This document shows, in pieces, positions 24,806 through 34,196 of a DNA stretch of 46,091 nt. The first letter of the stretch is position 1. Every line of letters starts with the position of its first letter. The position numbers and the translations under genes are program-made. The notes under the pieces were generated by a model that ran no database searches, had not been told where the DNA came from, and saw nothing but the letters and a program-made list of their open reading frames with translations. This stretch comes from a bacterium (lineage in GTDB: Bacteria; Chloroflexota; Dormibacteria; Dormibacterales; Dormibacteraceae), in contig SCQL01000005.1 of the NCBI GenBank assembly GCA_004299235.1, positions 1 through 46,091 of the forward strand. Reading direction: 5' to 3'.

Positions 24806-26014
24806 TCATGCGGTGATCGAGGTCCACGCGGTCTGCCACTGCGCGTACGGGATGCAGTCGGTGCTGCCGTCGTCGCAGGTCGCGATTGGCGTCTTCCAGA
24901 ACTTGATGCTCTGGAAGTACGAACCGGGCGCGTCGGCGTGGTACTGGGCGCACGAGCCGGCCTGGAGCGCCTCCATCTCGGCGCAGGCCTTGGTGTTGAC
25001 GGGCGTCTCGCCGAACGAGATCGCCTGCTGGGCCTGAACCTTGGGCGTGCTCACCCACTTGGTCCACAGGTACGCGCAGTTGGGGTGCGGCGCGTTGGTG
25101 GCCAGCATCCAGGTGTCGCCCCATCCCGTCGCCCCCTCGCTGGGAATGGTGTCGGCGACCTGCACCTTGCCGTCCGCGACCAGGGTGTTGGTCTGGTACG
25201 GCCAGGCGGCGCCCACCATCGCGTCGCCGTTCTCGAAGAGCGAGATCTCGTCTGAAGCGAGGGCCCAGTACTTCTTGACCAGCGGTCGCTGCTGCTTGAG
25301 CAGGGCGACCGCGGCGTCGAACTGCTTCTGGGTCAGCTCGTACGGGTCCTTGATGCCGAGGCTGGGCTGGGTCTTCGAGAGATAGAGCGCCGCGTCCGCG
25401 ATCTGGATCGGGTTGTCGGGCACGGTCACCAGGCCCTTGTTGGCCGGGTCGTAGATGACGTTCCAGCTGGTGGGCGCGTTGGGGAACTTCTTCTTGTTGT
25501 ACAGCAGCGTGTTCGGACCCCACTGCAGGGAGATGCCGTAGTGGACGCCGCCGATGGTGTTGTAGGGCGGGTTCTGGAAGTACGGCTGGAAGTTCGCGAA
25601 GTCGGGAATGAGGGCCGGGTTCATCGGCCTCACGTCACCGCCGTAGATCAGGCGGAGGTCGGCGTCACCCGAGGCGGAGACCATGTCCCACTGGCCGCCA
25701 CCACCGTTGGCCATCAAAGTCACCATCTCGTCGGACGAGCCGGCGTACTTGGCGTTGACGACGCAGCCGGTGTCCTTCTGGAACTGGTCCTTCCAGGTCG
25801 GGTCGACATAGCCCTCCCACGCGATGAGATTGAGCGCGCCCTCACCCGCACCGATCGCGCTCAGAGGCTTCATGTCCGCGGTCGGCGGCGGCTTGAGGGT
25901 GGATCCGCCCCCGCCGCTCGTCGCGCCGCACGCGCTCACCGCGAGGGCCGCGGCGGCGGCCAACGTCCCCAGCCGGACCCAACCGGCCGGGCTACCTGCT
26001 GATGAACTCATCAC
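24806..26014 (-). CDS. ABC transporter substrate-binding lipoprotein, PotD-like
   Basis: This 402-residue extracytoplasmic solute-binding protein has a lipoprotein signal peptide with hydrophobic core LGTLAAAAALAV and lipobox VSAC (Cys at about residue 29), then a GGGG-rich linker. The mature part shows the PotD/PotF style LNLIAWEGYVDPTWKDQF near its start and family segments such as GISLQWGPNTLLYN. It delivers a polyamine-like ligand to the permeases. ATG 26014 follows the PotA-like gene by three bases, so the two are translationally close. Confidence 0.92.
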   Translation of the reverse strand: MMSSSAGSPAGWVRLGTLAAAAALAVSACGATSGGGGSTLKPPPTADMKPLSAIGAGEGALNLIAWEGYVDPTWKDQFQKDTGCVVNAKYAGSSDEMVTLMANGGGGQWDMVSASGDADLRLIYGGDVRPMNPALIPDFANFQPYFQNPPYNTIGGVHYGISLQWGPNTLLYNKKKFPNAPTSWNVIYDPANKGLVTVPDNPIQIADAALYLSKTQPSLGIKDPYELTQKQFDAAVALLKQQRPLVKKYWALASDEISLFENGDAMVGAAWPYQTNTLVADGKVQVADTIPSEGATGWGDTWMLATNAPHPNCAYLWTKWVSTPKVQAQQAISFGETPVNTKACAEMEALQAGSCAQYHADAPGSYFQSIKFWKTPIATCDDGSTDCIPYAQWQTAWTSITA

Positions 26015-26017
26015 TTC

Positions 26018-27085
26018 CTACCTCCCCTTACTCTCGATTACATACGTGTTGCCGGTCGTCCATGCCAGCCTCACCGGCCGGCCCTCATGCCGCTGCGCGT
26101 CGCCCGCGGTGTCCGTGTTCTGGCGCACGGCGACGAGCTGCTCTCCGCGGTCGAGGCGCACGACATAGCGCGTCGACATCCCGACGTAGACGACCTGCTC
26201 GACCGTGCCGGGCTCGACCGTCATCCCCGGGCCGGCTGATTCGCCATCGCCCAGAATCCGGATCTTCTCGGGCCGCACGACGAACCGCACACCGTCGCGC
26301 TGCAGCACGTTCGAGATGCCGATGAAGCCGGCCACGAACTCGGTCGCCGGCCGTTCGTAGACCTCGACGGGCGGACCGATCTGCTCGATCTGACCGTTGG
26401 TCATCACGGCCATCCGGTCGCTCATGGTGAGGGCCTCCTCCTGGTCGTGAGTCACGTAGACGAAGGTGATGCCGACCTCTTTTTGGATTCGCTTGAGCTC
26501 GAGCTGCATCTCCTGCCGCAGCTTGAGGTCGAGCGCGCCCAGCGGTTCGTCGAGGAGCAGGACCTCGGGCTCGTTGACCACCGCCCGGGCCAGCGCGACG
26601 CGCTGGCGCTGGCCGCCGGAGAGCTGGTTGGGGCGGCGCTTGTCCAGCCCGACCAGGCGCACCATCTGCAGCGCCCGCTCGACGCGCCGGCGGCGCTCCG
26701 GTCCCGGAATGCCCTTGATGCGCAGCCCATAGCCGATGTTCTCGCCGACGGTCATGTGCGGGAACAGGGCGTAGTCCTGAAAGACAGTGTTCGTCTCCCT
26801 CAGGTGAGGCGGCAGAGACGTCACGTCCCGCCCGGCGAGCTCGATTCGCCCCGCATCCGCGTGTTCGAAGCCGGCGATCAATCGGAGCAGCGTGGTCTTG
26901 CCCGAGCCGGAGGGCCCGAGGAGGGTGAAGAACTCACCCTCGGCGACGGTGAGCTCCACGCCGGCGACGGCGGTGACGCTCCCGTAGCTCTTGCGCACGC
27001 CCTCGAGGCGAAGGGCGGCCGGACGCGCCGCGAGCGCGATCACGCCAACTGGTGATGGTGCCCTGTTGGTGTCGATTGCCACCAT
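26018..27085 (-). CDS. ABC transporter ATP-binding protein, PotA-like
   Basis: This 355-residue ATPase of the importer has Walker A GPSGSGKT (57-64), Q-loop VFQDYALFPHMTV, signature LSGGQ (155-159), Walker B VLLLDE (175-180) and switch His213. A C-terminal TOBE-like domain (about 265-350) is typical of the PotA/MalK group. Start ATG 27085 overlaps the aldehyde dehydrogenase stop by four bases. Upstream extension of the same frame lies within the dehydrogenase and is discarded. Operon order is transaminase, aldehyde dehydrogenase, ATPase, binding protein, permease, permease. Confidence 0.95.
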   Translation of the reverse strand: MVAIDTNRAPSPVGVIALAARPAALRLEGVRKSYGSVTAVAGVELTVAEGEFFTLLGPSGSGKTTLLRLIAGFEHADAGRIELAGRDVTSLPPHLRETNTVFQDYALFPHMTVGENIGYGLRIKGIPGPERRRRVERALQMVRLVGLDKRRPNQLSGGQRQRVALARAVVNEPEVLLLDEPLGALDLKLRQEMQLELKRIQKEVGITFVYVTHDQEEALTMSDRMAVMTNGQIEQIGPPVEVYERPATEFVAGFIGISNVLQRDGVRFVVRPEKIRILGDGESAGPGMTVEPGTVEQVVYVGMSTRYVVRLDRGEQLVAVRQNTDTAGDAQRHEGRPVRLAWTTGNTYVIESKGR

Positions 27086-28530
27086 CAGTCTAGCGACGCC
27101 ATCACGTGCTTGATCTGCGTGTACTCCTCGAGCGAGTAGATCGACATGTCCTTGCCGTAACCGCTCTGCTTGTAGCCGCCGTGGGGCATCTCGTTGACCA
27201 GCGGGATGTGCGTGTTGATCCACACCGTCCCGAACTGGAGCCGCCGCGCCATGCGCAGCGCCCGCCCGACGTCGCGGGTCCAGACCGAGGCGGCGAGTCC
27301 GTAGTCGACCCCGTTCGCCCACCTGAGCGCCTGCTCCTCATCGCCGAACCGCTGGACGGTGACCACCGGGCCGAAGACCTCGCGCGTGACGATCTCGGCT
27401 TCGGGGCTGGAAGGCACCACGACCGTCGGCGAATACCACGAGCCGGCGCGCTGGATCCGCGCTCCGCCCGTGAGCACCTCGGCGCCGTCCTGGCGCGCGC
27501 GGTCGACGAAGCCGGACACGCGCTGGGCCTGCTCCTCGGACACCAGCGGTCCCATCTCGGTGTCGGCGGCCTGCGGGTCCCCGACCTTGAGCGCGCTGAT
27601 CGCCGGGACCAGGCCCTGCAGCAGGTGCTCGTGGATCTGGGGGCCGGCGATGACGCGGGTGGCGGCGGTGCAGTCCTGGCCGGCGTTGAAGAACCCGCCG
27701 ATCTTGATGCCCTCGATCACGGCGTCGACGTCCGCGTCATCGAAGACGATGACGGGGGCCTTGCCGCCGAGCTCGAGGTGGACGCGCTTGAGCGTGGAGG
27801 CCGCGGCGCGCGCGACCTCTTTGCCGGTGGCGACGTCGCCGGTCAGCGAGACCATGGCCACGCCCGGGTGGCGGACCAGGCCGGCGCCGACGGGCTCGCC
27901 GTCGCCGGTGATGACGTTCAGCACCCCGGCGGGCAGGATGTCGGCCGCCAGCTCCGCGAGCCGGAGCGCCGTCAACGGCGTCCATTCGGAGGGCTTGAGG
28001 ACGACGGTGTTGCCGGCGGCCAGCGCGGGGGCGACCTTCCAGGCCGCCATCAGCAGCGGGTAGTTCCACGGCGCGATCGAGCCGACGACGCCCAGCGACT
28101 CGCGGCGCAGGATGCTGGTGAAACCGGGCATGTACTCGGCCGCGGCCCGGCCTTCGAGCTGGCGAGCGGCGCCCGCGAAGAAACGAAAGCAGTCCGCGAT
28201 CGGCGGGATCTCCTCGGAGCGGGTGGGCGCCAGCGGCTTGCCGACGTTCTCCGACTCCATGCGCGCGAGCTCGTCGCCATGGGCCTCGATGGCGTCGGCC
28301 AGCTTGAGCAGCCTTTCGCCGCGCTCGCGCGGCGTGCTGTCGAACCAGCTCTCGTCGTAAGCCTTGCGCGCGGCGGCGACCGCTCGGTCGACGTCTTCCG
28401 CCGTCCCCTTGGGCACGTGCGCCATGACCTTTCCAGTGGCGGGGTTGACGATCTCCTGCTCGGTCCCGCCGGTGCCGGCGGTCCACTTCCCCCCGATGAA
28501 CATCTCGTGACGCCGCGGCGACGTGCTCAT
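27085..28530 (-). CDS. NAD-dependent aldehyde dehydrogenase, aminobutyraldehyde dehydrogenase-like
   Basis: This 481-residue aldehyde dehydrogenase has catalytic Cys287 in NAGQDCTAA, Glu253 in HLELGGKAP and Asn156 in PWNYP. The sequence style ([26 protein letters not shown]) matches gamma-aminobutyraldehyde/betaine aldehyde dehydrogenases. In an operon with a polyamine-type importer and a GABA-type transaminase, oxidation of 4-aminobutanal to GABA is the natural reading. Oxidation of succinate semialdehyde cannot be excluded. It is coupled by ATGA to the ATPase gene downstream. Confidence 0.93.
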   Translation of the reverse strand: MSTSPRRHEMFIGGKWTAGTGGTEQEIVNPATGKVMAHVPKGTAEDVDRAVAAARKAYDESWFDSTPRERGERLLKLADAIEAHGDELARMESENVGKPLAPTRSEEIPPIADCFRFFAGAARQLEGRAAAEYMPGFTSILRRESLGVVGSIAPWNYPLLMAAWKVAPALAAGNTVVLKPSEWTPLTALRLAELAADILPAGVLNVITGDGEPVGAGLVRHPGVAMVSLTGDVATGKEVARAAASTLKRVHLELGGKAPVIVFDDADVDAVIEGIKIGGFFNAGQDCTAATRVIAGPQIHEHLLQGLVPAISALKVGDPQAADTEMGPLVSEEQAQRVSGFVDRARQDGAEVLTGGARIQRAGSWYSPTVVVPSSPEAEIVTREVFGPVVTVQRFGDEEQALRWANGVDYGLAASVWTRDVGRALRMARRLQFGTVWINTHIPLVNEMPHGGYKQSGYGKDMSIYSLEEYTQIKHVMASLD

Positions 28531-28545
28531 GCAGTCCTCCTTCAG

Positions 28546-29859
28546 CTACCGGCCATCGCTGCTGGCGCGCGCGACCTCGCCGAGAGCCGCGCCCAGCATG
28601 TCCAGGCCCTCCTCGAGGTGCTCGTCCGGGATGGTCAGCGGCATGAGCGTGCGGATCACGTTGTGATGCGTGCCCGCCCGTATGACCATCAACCCCTTCT
28701 CCCGCGCGGCGGCGAGCACCCCGGCCGTCTCCCTGTCCGCGGGCGTGCGAGCCGTGCGGTCGCGCACCAGCTCCATGCCCGCCATGGCCCCCAGGACTCT
28801 GACGTCGCCGACCAGCTCATGCTCGGCCGCCCAGGTCTGCATGCGCTCCTCCACGACCGAGCCGATCCTGGCCGCCCGCTCCGGCAGCTTTTCGTCGCGC
28901 ATGACGTCCATGACCGCCAGGCCGGCCGCGCATGCGACCGGGTTGCCGCCGTACGTGCCGCCGAGGCCGCCCGGGTCGGGGGCGTCCATGACGTCGGCGC
29001 GGCCGACCACCGCCGACAGCGGGAAACCGGCGGCCAGGCTCTTGGCGACCGTGACCAGGTCTGGGGTCACCCCGGAGTGCTCGATGGCAAAGAACTTGCC
29101 GGTGCGTCCGAATCCCGTCTGGATCTCGTCGACGATGAGCAGGATGCCGTGACGCGCCGTCAGCCCGCGGAGCGCGCGGAGGAAGGCCGGCGGCGCGGGC
29201 ACGAATCCGCCCTCGCCGAGCACCGGCTCGATGATCACCGCCGCGACCCGCTGGGGCGAAACGTCGGACTCGAAGATGTCCTCGAGCGAGGCCAGCGCCC
29301 GCTCCGTGCTCCAACCCCTGTACTCGTACGGGAACGGCGCCTGGTACACCTCGGCCGCGTACGGCCCGAAGTTCTGCTTGTACGGGCTGGCCGAGCCGGT
29401 GAGGCTCAGCGTCAGCAGCGTCCGTCCGTGGAATCCGCCGCGAAAGCTGATCACCGCCGTGCGGCCGGTGTAGGCGCGCGCGACCTTGATCGCGTTCTCG
29501 ACCGCCTCGGCGCCGGTGCTGAGGAAGATCGCCTTCTTCGGCCCCTGGAGCGGAGCCACCTCGCACAGCCGCTCCGCCAGGCGCAGGTAGGGCTCGTACA
29601 TCGCCACCTGGAAAGCGGTGTGCGTGAGGCGCTCGAGCTGCGCGCGGACGGCCTCCATGACGCGCGGGTGGCCGTGACCGACGTTCATGACGCCGATGCC
29701 GCCGACGAAATCGATGTAGCGGCGGCCGGAGGCGTCCCAGAGCTCCGACCCCTGTGCACGCGAAGCCACGATGGGATGCATGTTGGTCACGCCGCGCGGG
29801 ACGTAGCGATCCCGCAGTGCCTGAAGCTCGTCAACCCCTGATGTCACGTCGGCCCCCAC
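28546..29859 (-). CDS. Class III aminotransferase, 4-aminobutyrate transaminase-like
   Basis: This 437-residue PLP enzyme has Schiff-base Lys273 in [11 protein letters not shown], the PLP aspartate 244 in [14 protein letters not shown] and Glu211 in [10 protein letters not shown]. The arrangement matches GabT, which moves the amino group of GABA to 2-oxoglutarate to give succinate semialdehyde. It might also serve putrescine or another diamine. Start GTG 29859 is preceded by GGAG about ten bases upstream. It is the first gene of the operon running down to 23079. Its promoter (29917-29945) and an inverted repeat (29883-29900) lie just upstream. Confidence 0.92.
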   Translation of the reverse strand: MGADVTSGVDELQALRDRYVPRGVTNMHPIVASRAQGSELWDASGRRYIDFVGGIGVMNVGHGHPRVMEAVRAQLERLTHTAFQVAMYEPYLRLAERLCEVAPLQGPKKAIFLSTGAEAVENAIKVARAYTGRTAVISFRGGFHGRTLLTLSLTGSASPYKQNFGPYAAEVYQAPFPYEYRGWSTERALASLEDIFESDVSPQRVAAVIIEPVLGEGGFVPAPPAFLRALRGLTARHGILLIVDEIQTGFGRTGKFFAIEHSGVTPDLVTVAKSLAAGFPLSAVVGRADVMDAPDPGGLGGTYGGNPVACAAGLAVMDVMRDEKLPERAARIGSVVEERMQTWAAEHELVGDVRVLGAMAGMELVRDRTARTPADRETAGVLAAAREKGLMVIRAGTHHNVIRTLMPLTIPDEHLEEGLDMLGAALGEVARASSDGR

Positions 29860-29882
29860 CTGATCAAATCTCCGCCCACCGC

Positions 29883-29900
29883 GTTCTGAAACTACAGAAC
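29883..29900. promoter_or_regulatory. Inverted repeat in the leader of the GabT-like operon (candidate operator)
   Basis: GTTCTG-AAACTA-CAGAAC is a 6-bp inverted repeat in an AT-richer patch, located between the promoter and the start of the transaminase gene. It is a plausible binding site for the MerR-XRE-cupin regulator encoded immediately upstream. Confidence 0.45.
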
Positions 29901-29916
29901 AAGCGTAGGTTCGGCA

Positions 29917-29945
29917 ACCCTAGCACTCGCCCTGCGGCGAGTCAA
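29917..29945 (-). promoter_or_regulatory. Promoter of the GabT-Pot operon
   Basis: On the minus strand, TTGACT (29945-29940), a 17-base spacer and TAGGGT (29922-29917). The predicted transcript would carry a leader of about 50 bases containing the inverted repeat and a GGAG site. A second pair, TTGCCG then TAGTTT, lies slightly downstream. Confidence 0.5.
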
Positions 29946-29954
29946 GTGCCGCCT

Positions 29955-30752
29955 TCAGAAGGTCGGAGGCGTGTTGACCCAGAAGATCCGGGCCGGCACC
30001 GGGCCGGGGTTGAGCCATCGATGTTCCTGGGAGCTCAGGAAGTAGAGCGTGTCGCCGACCTCCAGGCGAAAGTGCTCGGATTCGTCGAGAAAGACTTCGA
30101 GGGTGCCCTCGAGGACGAAGAGGACCTCCTCTCCCCCGTGGGAGTAGCTGCCGCCGCTGCCGCCGCCGGGGGCGACGGTGAAGATCTCGATCTCGAGCAC
30201 GGCCCCCGGGAAGGCGACGAGGTGTTCCATCTCGACGCGGTCGAAGCCGCGCAGCTTGCGCCTCTCGGCGGCGCGCACGAGCTTGTGCTGTCCGTCGGAG
30301 CGTGGCGTGGGGCCGAAGAACTCGAGCAGCGTGCCGCCATAGGCCGAGGCGACGCGCTGCAGGACCGAGACCGAAGGCTGCGCCAGTCCGCGCTCGACCA
30401 GGCTGAGGTAGGAGGCCGACACCCCGGCGGCGGCGGCGGCGCCGCGGAGCGACATGCCGCGCCGCCTGCGCGCCGGCCTGAGGCGCGCGCCGGCCAGCGC
30501 TTCTTCCGGTACGTCCCGGCCGTGCATCATCGCCCGCAGCGCGCCGTGACCGTAGCCCCGACCCAGAAGTGATTGGGCGGCGCGCAGGCGTTCGATGTCG
30601 TCCTGCGTGTACCGGCGATGGCTGCCGCCCTCACGGCTGGGAGTGACGAGGCCCTCGCGCTCCCACGTGCGGATCGTCGATGGACTCACTCCGACAAGCC
30701 GTGCGACATCGCCGATGCGAAACACGGGACCGCCGTTCTCAGACTTGGCCAA
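29955..30752 (-). CDS. Transcriptional regulator: MerR HTH + XRE HTH + cupin
   Basis: This 265-residue protein combines three domains. A MerR-type winged HTH spans about 10-77 (FRIGDVARLVGVSPSTIRTWEREGL). A second XRE-type HTH spans about 91-145 (SLRGAAAAAGVSASYLSLVERG). A cupin sensor spans about 165-265, with His205 and Glu209 in YSHGGEEV and His244. The XRE-cupin half looks like PuuR, the putrescine-responsive repressor. Start TTG 30752 was chosen for GGAGG (30762-30758, minus strand) five bases upstream and a clean MerR N-terminus. It is divergent from the phosphotransferase and upstream of the GabT-Pot operon, which it probably controls in response to a polyamine or amine. Confidence 0.88.
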   Translation of the reverse strand: MAKSENGGPVFRIGDVARLVGVSPSTIRTWEREGLVTPSREGGSHRRYTQDDIERLRAAQSLLGRGYGHGALRAMMHGRDVPEEALAGARLRPARRRRGMSLRGAAAAAGVSASYLSLVERGLAQPSVSVLQRVASAYGGTLLEFFGPTPRSDGQHKLVRAAERRKLRGFDRVEMEHLVAFPGAVLEIEIFTVAPGGGSGGSYSHGGEEVLFVLEGTLEVFLDESEHFRLEVGDTLYFLSSQEHRWLNPGPVPARIFWVNTPPTF

Positions 30753-30815
30753 TCTGACCTCCGAAAGTGCCTCATTCAAGCACAGCGCGGGGTTGGAGCT
30801 TAGACTCCGCGTGCT

Positions 30816-31709
30816 GTGGAAGCCGCCGCGGCCGTGGAACGGCTCTGGCCGGGACGTCCCGCGCGGGTGCTCGCGCTCGATGGCGGCATCACCAACCGCA
30901 ACTACAAAGTCGACTTCGAGGGCGAGTCCTATGTCCTCCGGATGGGCGGCTTGCGCACCGAGCTGCTCGGCATCGACCGCGCCGTCGAGCACGCCGCCAG
31001 CCTGCGCGCCGACGAGATCGGGGTGGGGCCTTCCGTCGTCGCCTTCGTCCAGCCGGAAGGCTGGCTCGTCACGCGCTTCATCGACGGCCGCCGGTTGGCG
31101 CCGGAGGAGATCCGCACGCCGGAGATTCTGCTGCGGGTGGCCGGCGCGCTGCGCAAGGTGCACGGCGCCGCGGCCATCCCAGGGCGCTTTGACGCGCATG
31201 CCGTCGTCGACGAGTACAGGGTGCGGGCCCAGGCCTATGAGGTGACCATCCCTGACGCGTTTGCCGCCGCGCGCGAGACGGCGGAGCGGATCCGGCGCGC
31301 GCGCGGACCTCAGCCCCTGGTGCCCTGCCACAACGACCTGCTCAACGCCAACTTCCTGGACGACGGGGAGATCCGCATCGTCGACTGGGAGTACGCCGGG
31401 ATGGGAGACCGCTTCTTCGACCTCGCCAACCTGTCCGTGAATCACGACTTCGAGATCGCTGACGACCGGGCGCTCCTGTCCTGCTACTTCGGCGTCGAAC
31501 GGCCGTCGGACCTCGCCGCGCTGCGGCTCATGCGGTTCATGTCGGACTTTCGCGAGGCGATGTGGGGGGTGCTGCAGAGCGGCATCTCGGAGCTCGACTT
31601 CGACTTCACCGGTTACGCGGCCAAGCACTTCGAACGTCTGGGGCGGACGGCCGCCGATCGGGCCTTCGAGCAGCACCTCGAGGCGGCTCGGCCTCGGGAT
31701 CGGGTTTGA
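30816..31709 (+). CDS. Choline/aminoglycoside kinase-like phosphotransferase
   Basis: This 297-residue kinase-fold protein has a glycine-rich N-terminal loop LDGGITNRNYKV (about 20-31), the Brenner motif CHNDLLNANF (about residues 170-179) and the metal-binding DWEYAGMGD. The ITNRNY and DWEYAG segments are closer to choline/ethanolamine kinase (LicA-like) than to antibiotic kinases. It would phosphorylate a small amino alcohol. Start GTG 30816 lies nine bases after a TAGACT -10 (30801-30806). Divergent from the regulator and convergent with the dimethylglycine-dehydrogenase-like gene, it has no cotranscribed partner. Confidence 0.87.
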   Translation: MEAAAAVERLWPGRPARVLALDGGITNRNYKVDFEGESYVLRMGGLRTELLGIDRAVEHAASLRADEIGVGPSVVAFVQPEGWLVTRFIDGRRLAPEEIRTPEILLRVAGALRKVHGAAAIPGRFDAHAVVDEYRVRAQAYEVTIPDAFAAARETAERIRRARGPQPLVPCHNDLLNANFLDDGEIRIVDWEYAGMGDRFFDLANLSVNHDFEIADDRALLSCYFGVERPSDLAALRLMRFMSDFREAMWGVLQSGISELDFDFTGYAAKHFERLGRTAADRAFEQHLEAARPRDRV

Positions 31710-31722
31710 GCGCGATCTCGGC

Positions 31723-34140
31723 CTAGGCGCGCACCCGCTGTCCGGTGGGGTCGTACAGCGGTTCCTTCGCCACCTGGCCGCTCACCCACGTGCCGAAGAT
31801 CTCGACCTCGACCGCAGTGCCGACGGCCGTGCTCGCCGGCACGAACGCGTAGGCGATCGACCGCTCGACCGAATAACCGTAGCCTCCGCTGGTCACCCGG
31901 CCGACAACGTCGCCACCGACGCGCACCGGCTCGGAGCCGAGCGCGACCGAACGCGGGTCGTCCAGCACCAGGCACACGAGCCGCGTGCTTGCCGGCGCCT
32001 CGAGCTTCCGCGTCAGAGCCGAGCGTCCGATGAAATCGCCCTTGTCGAGCTTGACGCAGAAACCGAGGCCGCTCTGGTACGGATCAACCTCCGGGCCGAT
32101 GTCCGCGCCCCAAACCCGATAGCCCTTCTCCAGGCGCAGTGAATCGACGGCCTTGTAGCCGCCCGCCACCAGGCCCCTGTCCCCGCCCGCCTCCCAGATC
32201 GTGTCCCACAGCCGGAGGCCGAACTCCGCCGGGCAGTAAAGCTCCCAACCGAGCTCGCCGACGTAGGTGACGCGAAGGCCCAGGCACGGCACGGAGCCGA
32301 TCGCGAGCTGCTTGGCGGTCATGAACGGGAATGCGGCAGGGCTGAGGTCGGTCGGGGTGAGCGGGCGCAGGATGTCGCGAGCGGCCGGGCCCCACAGCCC
32401 GATGCACGCGTAGGCCGAGGTCACGTCTTCGACCTGCACCGAGCCGTCGCTCGGCGCGTGGTCTTTGACCCACGACAGGTCGTGCTGACCGAAGGCGGTG
32501 CCGGTGATGATCCGGAAGCGGTCCTCGGCCAGGCGTGTGACCGTGAAGTCGCATTCGATCCCGCCGCCCTCGTTGAGCATCTGCGTGTAGGTGAGGGCGC
32601 CCACCGCCCGGTCGACGCGGTTGTCCGCCAGGCGTTCGAGGAATGACGCGGCGCCACGGCCTCGCACCTCGACCTTGGCGAACGACGTGAAGTCGAAGAG
32701 GGCGGCGGTCTGGCGGCACGCCGCGTGCTCGACGCCGATCGCCGGCGACCACAGCGTGCCCGCCCAGCCGCGAGGCCGCAGGCTCTGATCGCCGCGGGCG
32801 CCGTTGGGCTCGAACCAGTTGGCCCGCTCCCAGCCCGACTTCTCGCCGAACGCCGCGCCGAGCTCGGCCAGACGCGGGTACGCGGGTGAGAGGCGGAGCG
32901 GCCGGCCGGCGCTTCGCTCATGACCCGGGTACTTGACGTCGTAGTAGGTGGAGTAGACCTCCCGCGTCCGGGCGAGGGTGTGCTCCCGGCTCGTGTAGTG
33001 CGGGCCGAACCGGCGGGAGTCCATCTCCCACGCGTCCAGGCCGGGGCGGCCGTCCACGATCCATTCCGCGACCAGGCGGCCCATCCCGCCCGCGCCGGCC
33101 AGGCCGTGGGCGCAGAACCCCGCCGCCACCCAAAAGCCCCGCACCTCGCTCGGGCCGAGGATGAACTCGCCGTCGGGGGTGAACGCCTCGGGCCCGTTGA
33201 CCAGGCGCACGACCTCCGCCTCCTTGATGGACGGGGTCCGGACGATCGCGTTGTTCATCAGCGGCTCGAACCGGTCCCAGTCCGGCTCGAGCAGCCGGCC
33301 GTTGAAATCCGGGGGGATGCCGTCCATGCCCCACGGCGCCGGGTCGCGCTCGTAGCCGCCCATGATCAGGCCGCCCGACTCCGGCCGGTAGTAGACGAGC
33401 AGGGACGGGTCGCGCATCGTCGGCATGTCGAGCGGCAGGCCGGCCGGCCTGGTGATCAGGTACTCGTGCGCCATCGCGATCAGCGGCACGTTGACGCCGG
33501 CCATGCGGCCGATCTCGGGCGCGAACATGCCGCCCGCGTTGACCACCAGCTCGGTGTCGATGTTGCCGCGCTCCGTGATGACGCGGCAGACCCGCCCGCC
33601 CGCCACCTCGATGGCGCTGACGCGCGTGTCCTCGCAGATCTCAGCGCCCCGGCGGCGGGCGCCTTCGACCAGCGCGAAGGTCAGCTGGCTCGGGTCGATG
33701 TAGCCGTCGGTCGGCAGGTAGGCCGCACCCAGGACGCCGTCCGTCGACATCGGCGGGAACATCCGCTGCGCCTCCCGCGCGGAGACGAGCTCCAGCGGCA
33801 GGCCGAAGGTCTTCGCCCAGCCGGCCTGCCGCGCCAGCTCCTCCATCCGCTCCTGGCTGGAGGCCAGCCGCAGCGAGCCGACCTCGTGCCAGCCGGTCTC
33901 CAGCCCGACCTCCTGGGCCAGCGACCGGTAGAGGTCGACCGAGTTCATCATCATCCGGGTCAGGCTGAGCGAACCGCGCAGCTGGCCGACCAGGCCGGCG
34001 GAGTGGAAGGTCGAGCCGCTGGTGACGCGCGAGCGCTCGAGCAGCACCGTCTCGGTCCAGCCGAGGCGCGCCAGCCAGTAGAGGATGGCGGCGCCGCCGA
34101 CGCCGCCGCCGATCACGACCGCGCGGGCGTGGGCTCTCAA
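31723..34140 (-). CDS. FAD-dependent dimethylglycine/sarcosine dehydrogenase-like protein with GcvT domain
   Basis: This 805-residue two-part flavoenzyme has an N-terminal DAO-type FAD domain with VVIGGGVGGAAI near residues 8-19 and the GSTFHSAGL segment whose histidine is the usual covalent FAD attachment point. Its C-terminal half has the folate-binding GcvT-like fold (FDFTSFAKVEVRG, YVGELGWELY, LGFCVKLDKGDFIG). Length fits dimethylglycine dehydrogenase/oxidase. It would remove an N-methyl group and hand the C1 unit to tetrahydrofolate. Start TTG 34140 is the only initiator before the FAD loop. Longer reading of the frame continues antisense-free through the permease gene but in a different phase. 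Confidence 0.9.
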   Translation of the reverse strand: MRAHARAVVIGGGVGGAAILYWLARLGWTETVLLERSRVTSGSTFHSAGLVGQLRGSLSLTRMMMNSVDLYRSLAQEVGLETGWHEVGSLRLASSQERMEELARQAGWAKTFGLPLELVSAREAQRMFPPMSTDGVLGAAYLPTDGYIDPSQLTFALVEGARRRGAEICEDTRVSAIEVAGGRVCRVITERGNIDTELVVNAGGMFAPEIGRMAGVNVPLIAMAHEYLITRPAGLPLDMPTMRDPSLLVYYRPESGGLIMGGYERDPAPWGMDGIPPDFNGRLLEPDWDRFEPLMNNAIVRTPSIKEAEVVRLVNGPEAFTPDGEFILGPSEVRGFWVAAGFCAHGLAGAGGMGRLVAEWIVDGRPGLDAWEMDSRRFGPHYTSREHTLARTREVYSTYYDVKYPGHERSAGRPLRLSPAYPRLAELGAAFGEKSGWERANWFEPNGARGDQSLRPRGWAGTLWSPAIGVEHAACRQTAALFDFTSFAKVEVRGRGAASFLERLADNRVDRAVGALTYTQMLNEGGGIECDFTVTRLAEDRFRIITGTAFGQHDLSWVKDHAPSDGSVQVEDVTSAYACIGLWGPAARDILRPLTPTDLSPAAFPFMTAKQLAIGSVPCLGLRVTYVGELGWELYCPAEFGLRLWDTIWEAGGDRGLVAGGYKAVDSLRLEKGYRVWGADIGPEVDPYQSGLGFCVKLDKGDFIGRSALTRKLEAPASTRLVCLVLDDPRSVALGSEPVRVGGDVVGRVTSGGYGYSVERSIAYAFVPASTAVGTAVEVEIFGTWVSGQVAKEPLYDPTGQRVRA

Positions 34141-34163
34141 GGCGTTGCTCTCAGGGGGAGATC

Positions 34164-34188
34164 GGGGCCGGGTGCACCACCCGGCCCC
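34164..34188. terminator. GC-rich hairpin between permease and flavoenzyme genes
   Basis: GGGGCCGGGT-GCACC-ACCCGGCCCC is a perfect 10-bp stem with a five-base loop in the 56-base gap. There is no T-tract on either side, so it may end or attenuate transcription of the permease gene, stabilise its mRNA, or act through Rho. Confidence 0.45.
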
Positions 34189-34196
34189 GTGGTTCC

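Noticed and set aside
27106-29841. A 911-codon open frame on the plus strand across the aldehyde dehydrogenase and transaminase genes
   Set aside because: It lies entirely antisense to two well-supported enzymes. The translation is rich in Arg, Asp, Gly and His without domains, as expected for a shadow in GC-rich DNA.
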